A stretch of 43,568 nucleotides of DNA from contig JBBDSM010000062.1 of the NCBI GenBank assembly GCA_040904945.1, forward strand, positions 1-43,568. The letters run 5' to 3'. Of this stretch, positions 15,785 to 24,112 are shown in pieces (position 1 is the stretch's first letter; each line of letters opens with the position of its first letter). A model generated the notes under the pieces. The model saw nothing but the letters and a program-made list of their open reading frames with translations. It made no database searches and had not been told where the DNA came from. The stretch comes from JAWLHJ01 sp040904945. Its GTDB lineage: Bacteria; Gemmatimonadota; Gemmatimonadetes; Longimicrobiales; Gaopeijiaceae. Both the position numbers and the translations under genes were made by a program.

Positions 15785-17656
15785 TCAGTCCCCCGTGAAC
15801 CGGAGGCGTAGCTCGCGGATCGCGTTCGGCTCTCCGACGATGGTCAGTCGGTCACCCTCCTCCAGACGCGTTCTCCCCCGCGGAATCACCACCGTACCGC
15901 TCCTGTGGACCAGCGCAATGAGAGCGCCCTCCACCAGCTCGATCTCCCGGACCTCGAGCTCGGCCAGCTCGGCCGTGGGGCCCTCCGTGGCGATCTCGAG
16001 CGACAGGAAGCGCTCTTCCTGCAGCACGGCCTCCTTCAGGTCCTGCTCGGTNNNNNNNNNNNNNNNNNNNNNNNNNNNNNNNNNNNNNNNNNNNNNNNNN
16101 NNNNNNNNNNNNNNNNNNNNNNNNNNNNNNNNNNNNNNNNNNNNNNNNNNNACCCGCCATACGATGGTGTCGTACTCCGTCGGCTCCTCCAGGTCGATGA
16201 CGCGCGACTCCGCGACCAGCTCGGTGAACGGGTCGCGGCCGGCGCGGTCGGACTCGAGCAGAACCTCCCGCAGCTCCCGCTCGAGCCCCGGGTCGCGCTG
16301 CCGACCCAGACGCTCGAACAGGTGGAGCACGGCCCCTTCCCGGGCCATGTGCTCCCGGGCGTAGTACGCGTACCACCAGAGCGCCGCCCCGATGAGCCCG
16401 AAGGTGAACAGAATGGTGATACCGCCCATCTGGGTGATGAGCCAGAGCGGGATCAGCGCCCCGGCCCCCTGGATCCACGGATAGAACGGCGAGCGATAGC
16501 CGGGGTCGTACCCCTCGATGCGGCTCTCCCGCAGCACGATCACGGCGAGGTTCAGCATCGCGAAGATCAGCAGCTGGAACGCGCTGGCGAGCTTGGCGAC
16601 GGACATCACGTCTAAGGAGACCAGGATGATCACCATGACCGCGCCGGTTCCCCAGACCGCCCGCGTCGGCGTCTTGAAGCGCCCGATCCGTGCGAACGCC
16701 GGCGACACGACCTTGTCCCGCCCCATGGCGAAGAGGTACCGCGACGCCGACATGATGCCCGCGTTCGCCGTGGAGGCGAAGGCCGCGATCGCAGCCGTCA
16801 CGATGAGAATGACCCCGATGGACCCCGGCAGCCAGTCGAAGAACGACTCCGCGGCCGTCGCCACCGGCGTGAGGTCGTCGTGGAGCGCATTGGGCTCCAA
16901 TACGGCCACGATGATCAAGACGCCGAAAACGTAGGCCGCGGTCGCGACGACGAGCGACAACGTCATCCCCAGAGGGATGTTCACGTCGGGATTCCGAACC
17001 TCTTCGGCGACGCTGGCGACCTTCGTGAGCCCGGCGTAGGACACGAAGACCAGGCCCACGGTCGCAAAGAGCCCGTTGAGACCGAACGGCATGAACGGCG
17101 AGAACTGGTTCTCCCGCACCTGGCCGACCCCGAGCGACGCGATCTCCAGGAAGCCCTGGGCGAGGAAGAAGAACAGGACCGCGAGAAGGATCACCACGAG
17201 CCACCGCTGGAGGCGCCCCGTTTCCTTCGCGCCCACGATATTCACAACCGTGAACAAGACCGTCAGCGCAACCGCGAGCTGCTTCGCGGGGACGTCGAAG
17301 AAGATCCCCAGATACGCGCCCATTCCGATCAACGCGAAGGCGCTCTTCAGGATGAGCGCAATCCACGTCCCCACCCCGCCGACCGTCCCCACGACGGGGC
17401 CGAGCGCGCGGTCGAGGAAGTAATACGCTCCGCCCGCCCGCGGCATCGCCGTCGATAGCTCCGCCATGCTCAGCATGGCCGGCAACATGAGGATTCCCGC
17501 GATGAGGTAGGCGAGGACCACGGACGGCCCTGCCTCGGCGGCGGCCAGCCCCGGAAGGAGAAAAAAGCCCGAGCTGAACATGGCGCCGGTGCTGATGGCG
17601 AACACGTCGAACAGGCCGAGCTCTTTCGAGAGTTTCTGGTCTTCGACTTCGGACAT
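15785..17656 (-). CDS. APC-family permease with C-terminal RCK_C domain, split by gap
   Basis: This is an amino acid/polyamine/organocation-type transporter. About twelve membrane helices (residues 15-430) begin with LFDVFAISTGAMFSSGFFLL, which carries the family's unwound TM1 segment. The cytosolic part follows at about residue 440, breaks at the 100-N gap at 16052-16151, and resumes as an RCK_C (TrkA_C) domain of about 75 residues ending GDRLTIVGEPNAIRELRLRF. RCK_C domains bind small ligands and gate transporters. The segment in the gap may hold a universal-stress-protein domain, as in similar transporters. The frame is open across the Ns, but with an unknown gap length this is only weak proof of a single gene. 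The substrate is not evident. Confidence 0.82.
   Translation of the reverse strand: MSEVEDQKLSKELGLFDVFAISTGAMFSSGFFLLPGLAAAEAGPSVVLAYLIAGILMLPAMLSMAELSTAMPRAGGAYYFLDRALGPVVGTVGGVGTWIALILKSAFALIGMGAYLGIFFDVPAKQLAVALTVLFTVVNIVGAKETGRLQRWLVVILLAVLFFFLAQGFLEIASLGVGQVRENQFSPFMPFGLNGLFATVGLVFVSYAGLTKVASVAEEVRNPDVNIPLGMTLSLVVATAAYVFGVLIIVAVLEPNALHDDLTPVATAAESFFDWLPGSIGVILIVTAAIAAFASTANAGIMSASRYLFAMGRDKVVSPAFARIGRFKTPTRAVWGTGAVMVIILVSLDVMSVAKLASAFQLLIFAMLNLAVIVLRESRIEGYDPGYRSPFYPWIQGAGALIPLWLITQMGGITILFTFGLIGAALWWYAYYAREHMAREGAVLHLFERLGRQRDPGLERELREVLLESDRAGRDPFTELVAESRVIDLEEPTEYDTIVWRXXXXXXXXXXXXXXXXXXXXXXXXXXXXXXXXXXTEQDLKEAVLQEERFLSLEIATEGPTAELAELEVREIELVEGALIALVHRSGTVVIPRGRTRLEEGDRLTIVGEPNAIRELRLRFTGD
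16052..16151. other. Assembly gap of exactly 100 N
   Basis: This placeholder gap falls in the cytosolic region of the APC transporter gene, between the end of the membrane domain and the RCK_C domain. The frame happens to be compatible on both sides. Actual length and content are unknown. Confidence 0.97.
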
Positions 17657-17725
17657 GGGCCTGCCCGGTATCGGGTGTCTCGGAAGTGACCGGACGGTGT
17701 CCGGAAGCCGGGAAGATATGCCAGG

Positions 17726-17754
17726 GAGCGGATCAGCCCAACCTGGATCCGCTC
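17726..17754 (-). terminator. Hairpin downstream of the SDR gene
   Basis: Nine-base arms (GAGCGGATC and GATCCGCTC) flank an 11-base loop, starting 14 bases beyond the SDR stop codon in the direction of transcription. There is no T-run after the stem, so termination would be weak or factor-dependent. It sits between two genes on the same strand and may only partly separate them. Confidence 0.4.
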
Positions 17755-17767
17755 ACCGGGCCGCGGA

Positions 17768-18724
17768 TCACCCTGCCCGGCCGAACTCCTCGCGCGCCCA
17801 CGCGACAGTGGCCGCCGCGCCCACATCGGGGTCGGTGGGCGTGACCCCGAAGCGCTCCCGAAACCTCCCGTCGTCCACGACGAACGGCGCGTCCCACTGA
17901 TGGAGCATCTCCCCGATCTCGCCCAGCATGGGCATGAAGAGGCCGAGCAGCTTCACCATGGGCCGCGGGAGTCCCCGCAGCTCGATGGGCCGCTTCAGGA
18001 CGCGCTCGAAACGGCCGATGAGCGCGCGGGTGGGCTCGGCCGGCGCACACGGAAGGATCCAGGGCCGCCCGAGGACGTCGTCCCCGGCACGCCCCAACTC
18101 CGAGAGCGCGCGCCCCACATCGGGAATGTAGTGGTAGCTGTGGGGCGTATCGGCGTCGGGCAGGAAACCCGCCCGCTTGCCGTCGAGGGCCGGCCGCCAG
18201 AATCCCCCGCCGAAGTGGGTTCCCACGCCTCGCGGTCCGTAGTAGTCGGAGGCCCGGCCAGAGACCGCCCGTACGTCCCCGCGCTCGTGCGCTTCGAAGA
18301 GCTGCTCGGCGAGCCGGGCCCGGATCTCGCCCTTCCGGCTCTCCGGCTTCATGGGGGTCTCTTCGTCGATGGGCCGGTCGCCCCCGCGTCCGACCATGTA
18401 CAGGTTCTCCATCACGACGAGGCGAGCAGCCTCCCGGCGGGTTGCCCCGATCAGGTTTTCGAGGAAGCGCGGAAGGAACTGGGCCCACGTGCGGGTATCG
18501 TACTCCGGATTCATGCAGTGATAGACGACGTGCGCCCCGCGGGCGGCTTCCTCGCAGAATTGCGGATCGGTCGCGTCTCCGAGCATGGTCTCGACCCCGT
18601 CCGGCAGGTCACCGGGAGATCGCTTGACGACCCGCACGCGAGCACCGTGGGCGAGGAGATCCCTCGCGAGGTACCAACCCACCTGCCCGGCTCCGAACAC
18701 GACATGCAACTGGGCTTCCGGCAC
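17768..18724 (-). CDS. NAD(P)-dependent epimerase/dehydratase-like SDR protein
   Basis: This 318-residue Rossmann-fold protein has the nucleotide-binding loop GAGQVG (11-16) near the N-terminus and the overall length of extended SDR enzymes. The usual catalytic YxxxK is not clear: around residues 120-150 the sequence reads MVGRGGDRPIDEETP, followed by SRKGEIRARLAEQ. It therefore belongs to the atypical group in which nucleotide binding is kept but chemistry is uncertain. SDYYGPRG and the following HF region resemble sugar-nucleotide epimerases and ketoreductase relatives. The GTG start at 18724 is supported by GGAGGAG at a good distance. It follows the DUF486 gene by 21 bases and is probably co-transcribed with it. 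Confidence 0.8.
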   Translation of the reverse strand: MPEAQLHVVFGAGQVGWYLARDLLAHGARVRVVKRSPGDLPDGVETMLGDATDPQFCEEAARGAHVVYHCMNPEYDTRTWAQFLPRFLENLIGATRREAARLVVMENLYMVGRGGDRPIDEETPMKPESRKGEIRARLAEQLFEAHERGDVRAVSGRASDYYGPRGVGTHFGGGFWRPALDGKRAGFLPDADTPHSYHYIPDVGRALSELGRAGDDVLGRPWILPCAPAEPTRALIGRFERVLKRPIELRGLPRPMVKLLGLFMPMLGEIGEMLHQWDAPFVVDDGRFRERFGVTPTDPDVGAAATVAWAREEFGRAG

Positions 18725-18745
18725 GGGGACTCCTCCGTCAGGCGT

Positions 18746-19096
18746 TCAGGTGGGGGACTTCACCCACGGTGCAAACACGAACGCGGCTCCGGCCGCGATG
18801 AGCAAGAAGCCCACCACTACGTTCCAGCGGATCGGCTCCCGGAGATACCAGGTGGCGAATCCCACGAAAACCACCAGGGTGATGACTTCCTGGAGCGTCT
18901 TGAGCTGAGCCGCGGACAGCCCCTCCTGGTAGCCGATGCGGTTGGCCGGCACCTGGAAGCAATATTCGAAGAACGCGATCCCCCAGCTGACCAGCACGAC
19001 GAGCCACAGCGCCCGATTCGTGTATCGGAGGTGACCATACCAGGCGAACGTCATGAAGACGTTCGAGATCGTGAGAAGAACGACGGTGCGGAGCAT
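18746..19096 (-). CDS. DUF486 (DMT-superfamily) small membrane protein
   Basis: This 116-residue integral membrane protein has four predicted helices and the DUF486 landmarks FMTFAWYGHL, IAFFEYCFQVPANRIGY and LKTLQEVITLVVF. The family belongs with the drug/metabolite transporter group and usually stands alone as a single gene; its substrate is unknown. Length and start (ATG 19096) match the family. It is upstream of, and probably in one transcript with, the SDR gene. The 116 bases between it and the next gene upstream show no obvious signal. Confidence 0.88.
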   Translation of the reverse strand: MLRTVVLLTISNVFMTFAWYGHLRYTNRALWLVVLVSWGIAFFEYCFQVPANRIGYQEGLSAAQLKTLQEVITLVVFVGFATWYLREPIRWNVVVGFLLIAAGAAFVFAPWVKSPT

Positions 19097-19212
19097 GGAG
19101 GGCGCGGCCTAGCAGGCATCGTGGCGTGTGTCGCCGAAGACCCGGCGGTCCGCCAAAGATCGCGCCTCCCGTGCGCCGCGAGGAAGAGGCCTGACGCCCG
19201 ACTTCCTGGGGC

Positions 19213-19491
19213 CTAGCCCCGGCTCTCCCGCTCCAGCAGCCGCTCATCGAACGTCTGCGCCTCCCGCAGGCGCTCGACCTCGGTCGTGAGATGCTCGACC
19301 TGCTCGGTGAGCACCTCGATTTGCCGCGTGGAGTCGGGATGAGGGAGGGTGCCTGCCCCCCGCAGCTCACGCGCGAGTGTCTCGATGAAGGGCTTGCCGC
19401 CATAGCGCAGGGTGAACACCGCCGTGAGGCCCGTGACAGGCACCAACACGAGCAGGATGCCGAAAATCGGAACGAGGAAGTCGAGTCCCAT
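19213..19491 (-). CDS. One-helix membrane protein with coiled-coil tail
   Basis: This 92-residue hypothetical protein has an N-terminal transmembrane helix (about 4-28, LVPIFGILLVLVPVTGLTAV). It is followed by a hydrophilic region and a heptad-type coiled coil (about 58-88, with IEVLTEQVEHLTTEVERL). The layout recalls small phage-shock or envelope-stress proteins, but no family can be named. The ATG at 19491 has GGAG nine bases upstream; a TTG two codons earlier is too close to that site. It is divergent from the dehydrogenase gene across 167 bases. Confidence 0.65.
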   Translation of the reverse strand: MGLDFLVPIFGILLVLVPVTGLTAVFTLRYGGKPFIETLARELRGAGTLPHPDSTRQIEVLTEQVEHLTTEVERLREAQTFDERLLERESRG

Positions 19492-19605
19492 GGGCAAGCT
19501 CCGGTGAGGAACGAGGGTGACGTCTTATCCCTACGGATCGAACCTCCGAAAGTTGCGCGGAGCGTGCATCGGGGGGACCCGGCGGGTAGACCAGGAAGAG
19601 ACCGC

Positions 19606-19619
19606 TGCACTAGAGTGCA
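19606..19619. promoter_or_regulatory. Short inverted repeat in a divergent promoter region
   Basis: TGCACT and AGTGCA, separated by AG, form a compact dyad about 40 bases upstream of the dehydrogenase start and 115 bases upstream of the one-helix protein start. Its size and place would suit a repressor or activator site controlling one or both genes. The evidence is position and symmetry only. Confidence 0.3.
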
Positions 19620-19658
19620 CGGTCGCCTCCCGCCACGTGCCTCGATCGACCGCCTGCC

Positions 19659-20903
19659 ATGTCCGATCTCATTGCCCGCTGCACCCGCACCCACCTCGAC
19701 GCGGCCATGGACCGGTTGGACCTCGACGACGGAACGAGGCAGCTGATGCTGGAGCCGCAAAGGGTCATCGAAGCTACCCTGCCGCTCACACGGGACGACG
19801 GCTCGCTGGCGGCCTACCGCGCGTGGCGGGTGCAACACGACGACTCCCGCGGACCGTTCAAGGGAGGTCTGCGCTACCATCCCGACGTCGACCGGGACCA
19901 CTTCGTCGGCCTGGCGCAGCTCATGACCTGGAAGTGCGCACTCGTCGACCTCCCATTCGGCGGTGGCAAGGGCGGCATCGCCGTCGCTCCGAACGATCAC
20001 TCCGAGGCCGAGCTGGCTCGTCTCACAAGGGCATTGGCCGACGCGCTCGATCCGGTGCTGGGACCGGACCGGGACGTCCCTGCGCCGGACGTCGGCACGG
20101 GCCCGCGCGAGATGGGCCTCATCGTCGACGCCTACGAAGCGCGCCGCGGACATCAGCCGGCCGTGGTCACCGGAAAGCCCCTGTCCCTCGGGGGCTCGCG
20201 GGGGCGGGTCGCCGCAACGGGACGAGGCGTCGCCTTGATCGCGAAGTGGGCGGCGGCCGATGCCGGGATCGACGTGGGCGAGGCGACGGTCGCGGTCCAG
20301 GGCTTCGGCAACGTCGGCACGCACGCGGCCCTGGCGCTGCACGAGGCCGGCGCGCGGGTCGTCGCGGTGAGCAACAGCGCGGGCACACTGAAGCGCGACG
20401 ATGGTCTCGACGTGCCGGCGCTCGTGGAAGCGCATGTGCGCGAGGGCGGACACATCACGCTGTCGGACCACGCGGAGGGCGAGACGCTCGACGCCGACGC
20501 GATCATCGGGCTGGACGTCGATCTCCTCGTCCTCGCGGCGCTGGAGGGCGCCGTCGACACCGACAATCAGGAGTCCGTCCTCGCGCGGATCGTGATCGAG
20601 GGGAGCAACGCCCCGATCACGTGCGAGGCCGATGGAGCACTCACGTCACGCGGGGTCCGGATCGTTCCGGACCTTCTCGCCAACGCGGGCGGCGTCACCG
20701 TGTCGTACTTCGAGTGGGTGCAGAACCGTCAGGGCGCGGCCTGGTCCGAGGCGCGGGTCTTCGAGGAGCTCGAACAGCGCATGCGCTCGGCATGGGACAC
20801 CGTGCTGGAACGGGCTCGAAAGGAGGACGTCACGCTGCGCGCCGCAGCCTACCTCGTGGCCATCGAGCGCGTGCTGGAGAGTCGTCGGGCCAGGGGACGC
20901 TGA
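19659..20903 (+). CDS. Glu/Leu/Phe/Val dehydrogenase
   Basis: This 414-residue amino-acid dehydrogenase interconverts an amino acid with its 2-oxo acid and ammonia using NAD(P). Substrate-domain motifs are GPFKGGLRYHP (K68), WKCALVDLPFGGGKGG (K92, catalytic K104) and PAPDVGT (D144). The nucleotide domain has GFGNVG (215-220), followed by EGSNAPIT and LLANAGGVTVSYFEWVQN. Length and motif order match glutamate dehydrogenase of the GdhA/RocG type, with the same core in leucine dehydrogenases; the exact amino acid is unproven. ATG 19659 is the natural start. Its position next to a 2-oxoacid dehydrogenase E1 could let the two handle the carbon skeletons of amino acids. It converges with the response-regulator gene. 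Confidence 0.93.
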   Translation: MSDLIARCTRTHLDAAMDRLDLDDGTRQLMLEPQRVIEATLPLTRDDGSLAAYRAWRVQHDDSRGPFKGGLRYHPDVDRDHFVGLAQLMTWKCALVDLPFGGGKGGIAVAPNDHSEAELARLTRALADALDPVLGPDRDVPAPDVGTGPREMGLIVDAYEARRGHQPAVVTGKPLSLGGSRGRVAATGRGVALIAKWAAADAGIDVGEATVAVQGFGNVGTHAALALHEAGARVVAVSNSAGTLKRDDGLDVPALVEAHVREGGHITLSDHAEGETLDADAIIGLDVDLLVLAALEGAVDTDNQESVLARIVIEGSNAPITCEADGALTSRGVRIVPDLLANAGGVTVSYFEWVQNRQGAAWSEARVFEELEQRMRSAWDTVLERARKEDVTLRAAAYLVAIERVLESRRARGR

Positions 20904-20936
20904 GCGCGCGGCGGACCACCGACGCAGGGGCCCCGC

Positions 20937-21548
20937 TCACTCGTCGGGGTACAGGACCTCCGCACAGGTCTCGCAGATCGTGTGCGTGAACTCGGCCTCG
21001 GTGTGCCGTCTCATGTAGCTGACGCAACGCTCCCAGAGCCCGTCCGAGTCCCGAATGCGGTGGCAGCGAGCGCACACCGGAATCAACCCGCGAAGCGTCT
21101 CGATCTCGGCGAGATGGCGTTTCAGCTCATCGTTCTTCTCCTCGATGATCCGCCGTTGCGCCCACAGGTCGCACAGGATCGCGACCTTGCTCCGGAGCAC
21201 GTGCGGATCGACGGGGCGCAGCAGGTAGTCCACCGCCCCGACCTCGTATCCCACGAAGACGTCCTGGGGCTGTTGCATGACCGCGGTGACGAAGAGGATC
21301 GGGACGTGCTGGGTGCGCGGATCCTGGCGCATCCGCTCCGCGACGTCGAACCCGCTGAGCCCCGGTAGATGCACATCGAGGACGACCGCCGCGAAATCGT
21401 TCTCAGCGAGGCGGGCCAGCGCGCCCTCCCCGTCCTTGGCGGTGATCAACCGCCGACGGGGATGCTCGAGGAAGGTCGTGAGCTCGAGCAGGTTCTCCTC
21501 GACGTCGTCGACGACGAGGACGTCGACCGGGCGTCCGAGATCATCCAT
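20937..21548 (-). CDS. Response regulator with C-terminal Cys4 motif
   Basis: This 203-residue signalling protein has a receiver domain (1-125) with acidic pair D14-D15, phosphoacceptor D58 in VVLDVHLPG and T88 in FVTA. The conserved Lys after the fifth strand is Arg (R111 in LLRPVD). A short coiled coil (about 130-154) leads to LIPVCARCHRIRDSDGLW and ICETCAEVLYPDE, placing C159, C162, C192 and C195 as a possible zinc site. This tail is a recurrent C-terminus in receiver and sensor proteins of many phyla; its role is unknown. No DNA-binding domain is present. The start at 21548 lies 17 bases downstream of the E1 stop, so co-transcription with the E1 gene is likely. No histidine kinase is encoded nearby. 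Confidence 0.87.
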   Translation of the reverse strand: MDDLGRPVDVLVVDDVEENLLELTTFLEHPRRRLITAKDGEGALARLAENDFAAVVLDVHLPGLSGFDVAERMRQDPRTQHVPILFVTAVMQQPQDVFVGYEVGAVDYLLRPVDPHVLRSKVAILCDLWAQRRIIEEKNDELKRHLAEIETLRGLIPVCARCHRIRDSDGLWERCVSYMRRHTEAEFTHTICETCAEVLYPDE

Positions 21549-21565
21549 GGATGCAGGGGAATGGG

Positions 21566-23986
21566 TCAACCGATCTGCGGATACCGGCTCGGCTTGAACT
21601 CGTGCATGAGCGCGTAGACCGTCTCGAAGACATCTTCGACGCCGGGCTTGCTGAAGAAGTCTCCGTCCGAGCCGTAGGCGGGACGGTGCTCCTGCGCCGT
21701 GATCGTCGTCGGAGGCGCATCGAGCCACATGAACGCCTGCTGCTCCTCGACCACCTTCTGGACGATGTACGCGGACCCTCCACCCGGAACGTCCTCGTCG
21801 AGCACCACGAGCCGGCTCGTCTTCTTGACCGACTCGACGATGCTGTGGTCCAGGTCGAATGGGAGCAGCGTCTGCACATCGATGATCTCGACCTCGATCC
21901 CAGCCTCTGCGAGCAGGTCGGCCGCGGACTCGGCAATGCGGCAGCATGCCCCGTACGTCACCAGCGTGACGTCGCCACCCGAGCGCAGGATTTCCGGCTG
22001 ACCGAGCGGAATCGTCATCTCGGTCAGGTTCTCCGGCACGGGCTCCCTCAGCCGATACCCGTTCAGTACTTCGATCACCAGCGCGGGGTCGTCTCCCTGC
22101 AGCAGCGTGTTGTAGAAGCCGGCCGCGCGCGTGAAATCGCGGGGTACCACGATGTGCATGCCGCGAAGCAAGGCGACGAGCGCGGCCATCGGTGACCCCG
22201 AATGCCAGATACCCTCGAGCCGGTGACCCCTGGTGCGGATGATGGCCGGTGCCTTCTGACCGCCGGCAGACCGCCACTGCATCATGGCGAGATCGTCCGA
22301 CAGCACCTGGATCGCGTAGAGGATGTAGTCGAGGTACTGGATCTCGGCGATGGGACGGAGCCCCCGCACCGCGAGACCCACGGCCTGCCCCGCGATCGTC
22401 GCTTCACGGATGCCGGTATCACCGACCCTGTGCACCCCGTACTTCTCCTGCAGTCCGGTCAGGCTGGCGTTCACGCCGCCGAGCTTGCCGACGTCTTCAC
22501 CGAAGAACAGCACGCGCGGGTCGCGGGCCAGAATCGCGTCGAACGCCTTGTTCAGGATCTCGAAGCCACGAAGCTCCTCGGGGTCGTCACCGTAGACCGG
22601 CGGGACCGAAGCAACGTTGAGCGGCGACTCGTCCGACTCGCTGGTCAGGTACCGCGCGAAGACGGCCCTTCCCTCCTGGAGCGCATTGCGGTTCCAGGCC
22701 GCGAGCCGGGCTGAAACAGGATTCTGCTCGGTCCGGACGACCATGAGCGCGGACCGGCACGCCTCCACGAGCTGCTTACGGAAGGGGGCCTCCATGGCGC
22801 GCAGCTTGCTCGCGATGGAAGCGAGATCCTCACCGCGATTCGAGTGCCCCGCGGCCTCGTCGATGAGGCTGGCGAGCTCCTCCGCCTCGGCGCAGGGCTC
22901 CCTCCGGAAGGCATCCCAGGCCTCGTCCCGGTACCCGAAGACCTTCTTGTCCAGCTCCGATTCGATGACGGCGAGATCCGACTCCTCGGCGATCCCCTCG
23001 GCGATCATCCAGGCGCGCATCTTCGTCAGCGGATCGTACTCGGTCTCCCAGTCCAGCCGCTCCTGCGGCTTGTACCGCTCGTGGCTGCCGGACGTGGAGT
23101 GTCCCTGCGGCTGGGTCATCTCGACGACGTGCACGATGGCCGGAATCCGTCCGTTCCGGGTGTTGTCCGCGGCACGCCGGTACACCGAAAGGAGCGCTGT
23201 GTAGTCCCACCCCCGCACGGTGTGCAGGTGGAAGCCGGTGGGAAGGTCATCGCGACGCCGGAAGCCCTGCAGGAGCTCGGTGAGGTTACCTCCGAGGACC
23301 TGGAGCTCGGCCGGCACGGAGATCCCGTAGCCGTCGTCCCAGATGGAGACGATGACCGGGGCCTGGAGTACGCCGATGGCGTTCAGCGACTCCCAGAAGA
23401 GTCCCTCGGCGCAGCTCGCGTTCCCGATCGTGCCGAACACGATCTCGTTCCCCTTGTCCGAGAACTCCGTGAGGTGATGGAGTTCCTCGAGCTCGCGGTA
23501 CAGGCGCGAGGCGTACCCGAGACCGACGAGCCTCGGCATCTGTTCCCCGGTCGGCGACACGTCGGCCGACGAGTTCGGACGGGCGAGGTGGCTCGTCCAA
23601 CGCCCCTGCTCGTCCAGGAGCCGGGTCCCGAAGTGCCCACCCATGGAGCGCCCGCCGCTCGCCGGGTCCGCGTGGATGTCGGCATGAGCATAGAGCTGAG
23701 CGAAGTACTCCTGCGGGGTGAGGAGACCCAGCGCCATCATCAGCGTCTGGTCCCGGTAGTACCCGGCCCGCCAGTCCCCCGCTTGGAACGACCGAGCCAT
23801 CGCGACCTGCGCGACCTCCTTGCCGTCTCCGAAGATCCCGAACTTTGCCCGACCCGCATGCACCTCTCGCCGCGCCACGATGCTCATCTGGCGGCTGAGG
23901 TAGGCGGTGCGGTAGTCGGACAGAATGTCGTCCCGGCTGAGCTCGGGCGCGACTGCGAGGTGGTCTTGAGGCGTCGACACGGTCAT
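21566..23986 (-). CDS. 2-oxoacid dehydrogenase E1, fused alpha and beta subunits
   Basis: This 806-residue thiamine-diphosphate enzyme carries out oxidative decarboxylation of 2-oxo acids as the first step of a pyruvate or branched-chain complex. The alpha module (about 20-400) has GGRSMGGHFG, the cofactor region TIGNASCAEGLFWESLN (about 186-202) and IWDDGYGISVP. The beta module starts near 470 with ILNKAFDAILARDPRVLFFG and includes GEDVGKLGG, IQYLDYI and VPGGGSAYIV. In most enzymes these are two genes; the fused form is known from other phyla. At the Mg-binding position usually Asp the protein has N189 (IGNAS). E2 and E3 genes are not in the window. The ATG at 23986 begins the conserved part; a 30-residue extension upstream is unlikely. 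Substrate unresolved. Confidence 0.9.
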   Translation of the reverse strand: MTVSTPQDHLAVAPELSRDDILSDYRTAYLSRQMSIVARREVHAGRAKFGIFGDGKEVAQVAMARSFQAGDWRAGYYRDQTLMMALGLLTPQEYFAQLYAHADIHADPASGGRSMGGHFGTRLLDEQGRWTSHLARPNSSADVSPTGEQMPRLVGLGYASRLYRELEELHHLTEFSDKGNEIVFGTIGNASCAEGLFWESLNAIGVLQAPVIVSIWDDGYGISVPAELQVLGGNLTELLQGFRRRDDLPTGFHLHTVRGWDYTALLSVYRRAADNTRNGRIPAIVHVVEMTQPQGHSTSGSHERYKPQERLDWETEYDPLTKMRAWMIAEGIAEESDLAVIESELDKKVFGYRDEAWDAFRREPCAEAEELASLIDEAAGHSNRGEDLASIASKLRAMEAPFRKQLVEACRSALMVVRTEQNPVSARLAAWNRNALQEGRAVFARYLTSESDESPLNVASVPPVYGDDPEELRGFEILNKAFDAILARDPRVLFFGEDVGKLGGVNASLTGLQEKYGVHRVGDTGIREATIAGQAVGLAVRGLRPIAEIQYLDYILYAIQVLSDDLAMMQWRSAGGQKAPAIIRTRGHRLEGIWHSGSPMAALVALLRGMHIVVPRDFTRAAGFYNTLLQGDDPALVIEVLNGYRLREPVPENLTEMTIPLGQPEILRSGGDVTLVTYGACCRIAESAADLLAEAGIEVEIIDVQTLLPFDLDHSIVESVKKTSRLVVLDEDVPGGGSAYIVQKVVEEQQAFMWLDAPPTTITAQEHRPAYGSDGDFFSKPGVEDVFETVYALMHEFKPSRYPQIG

Positions 23987-24112
23987 CGGGCTGGAGGAGC
24001 GGAGTGCCGGCCTCGGACGGTTTCGAGCCGCCCGCGCTCGGCGGGGGACAGCGTCAAAAAGTGGCCCCGAACGCACTTCCGGGCAATGCTCCCCCTGCCC
24101 GGCGACTCGCCC

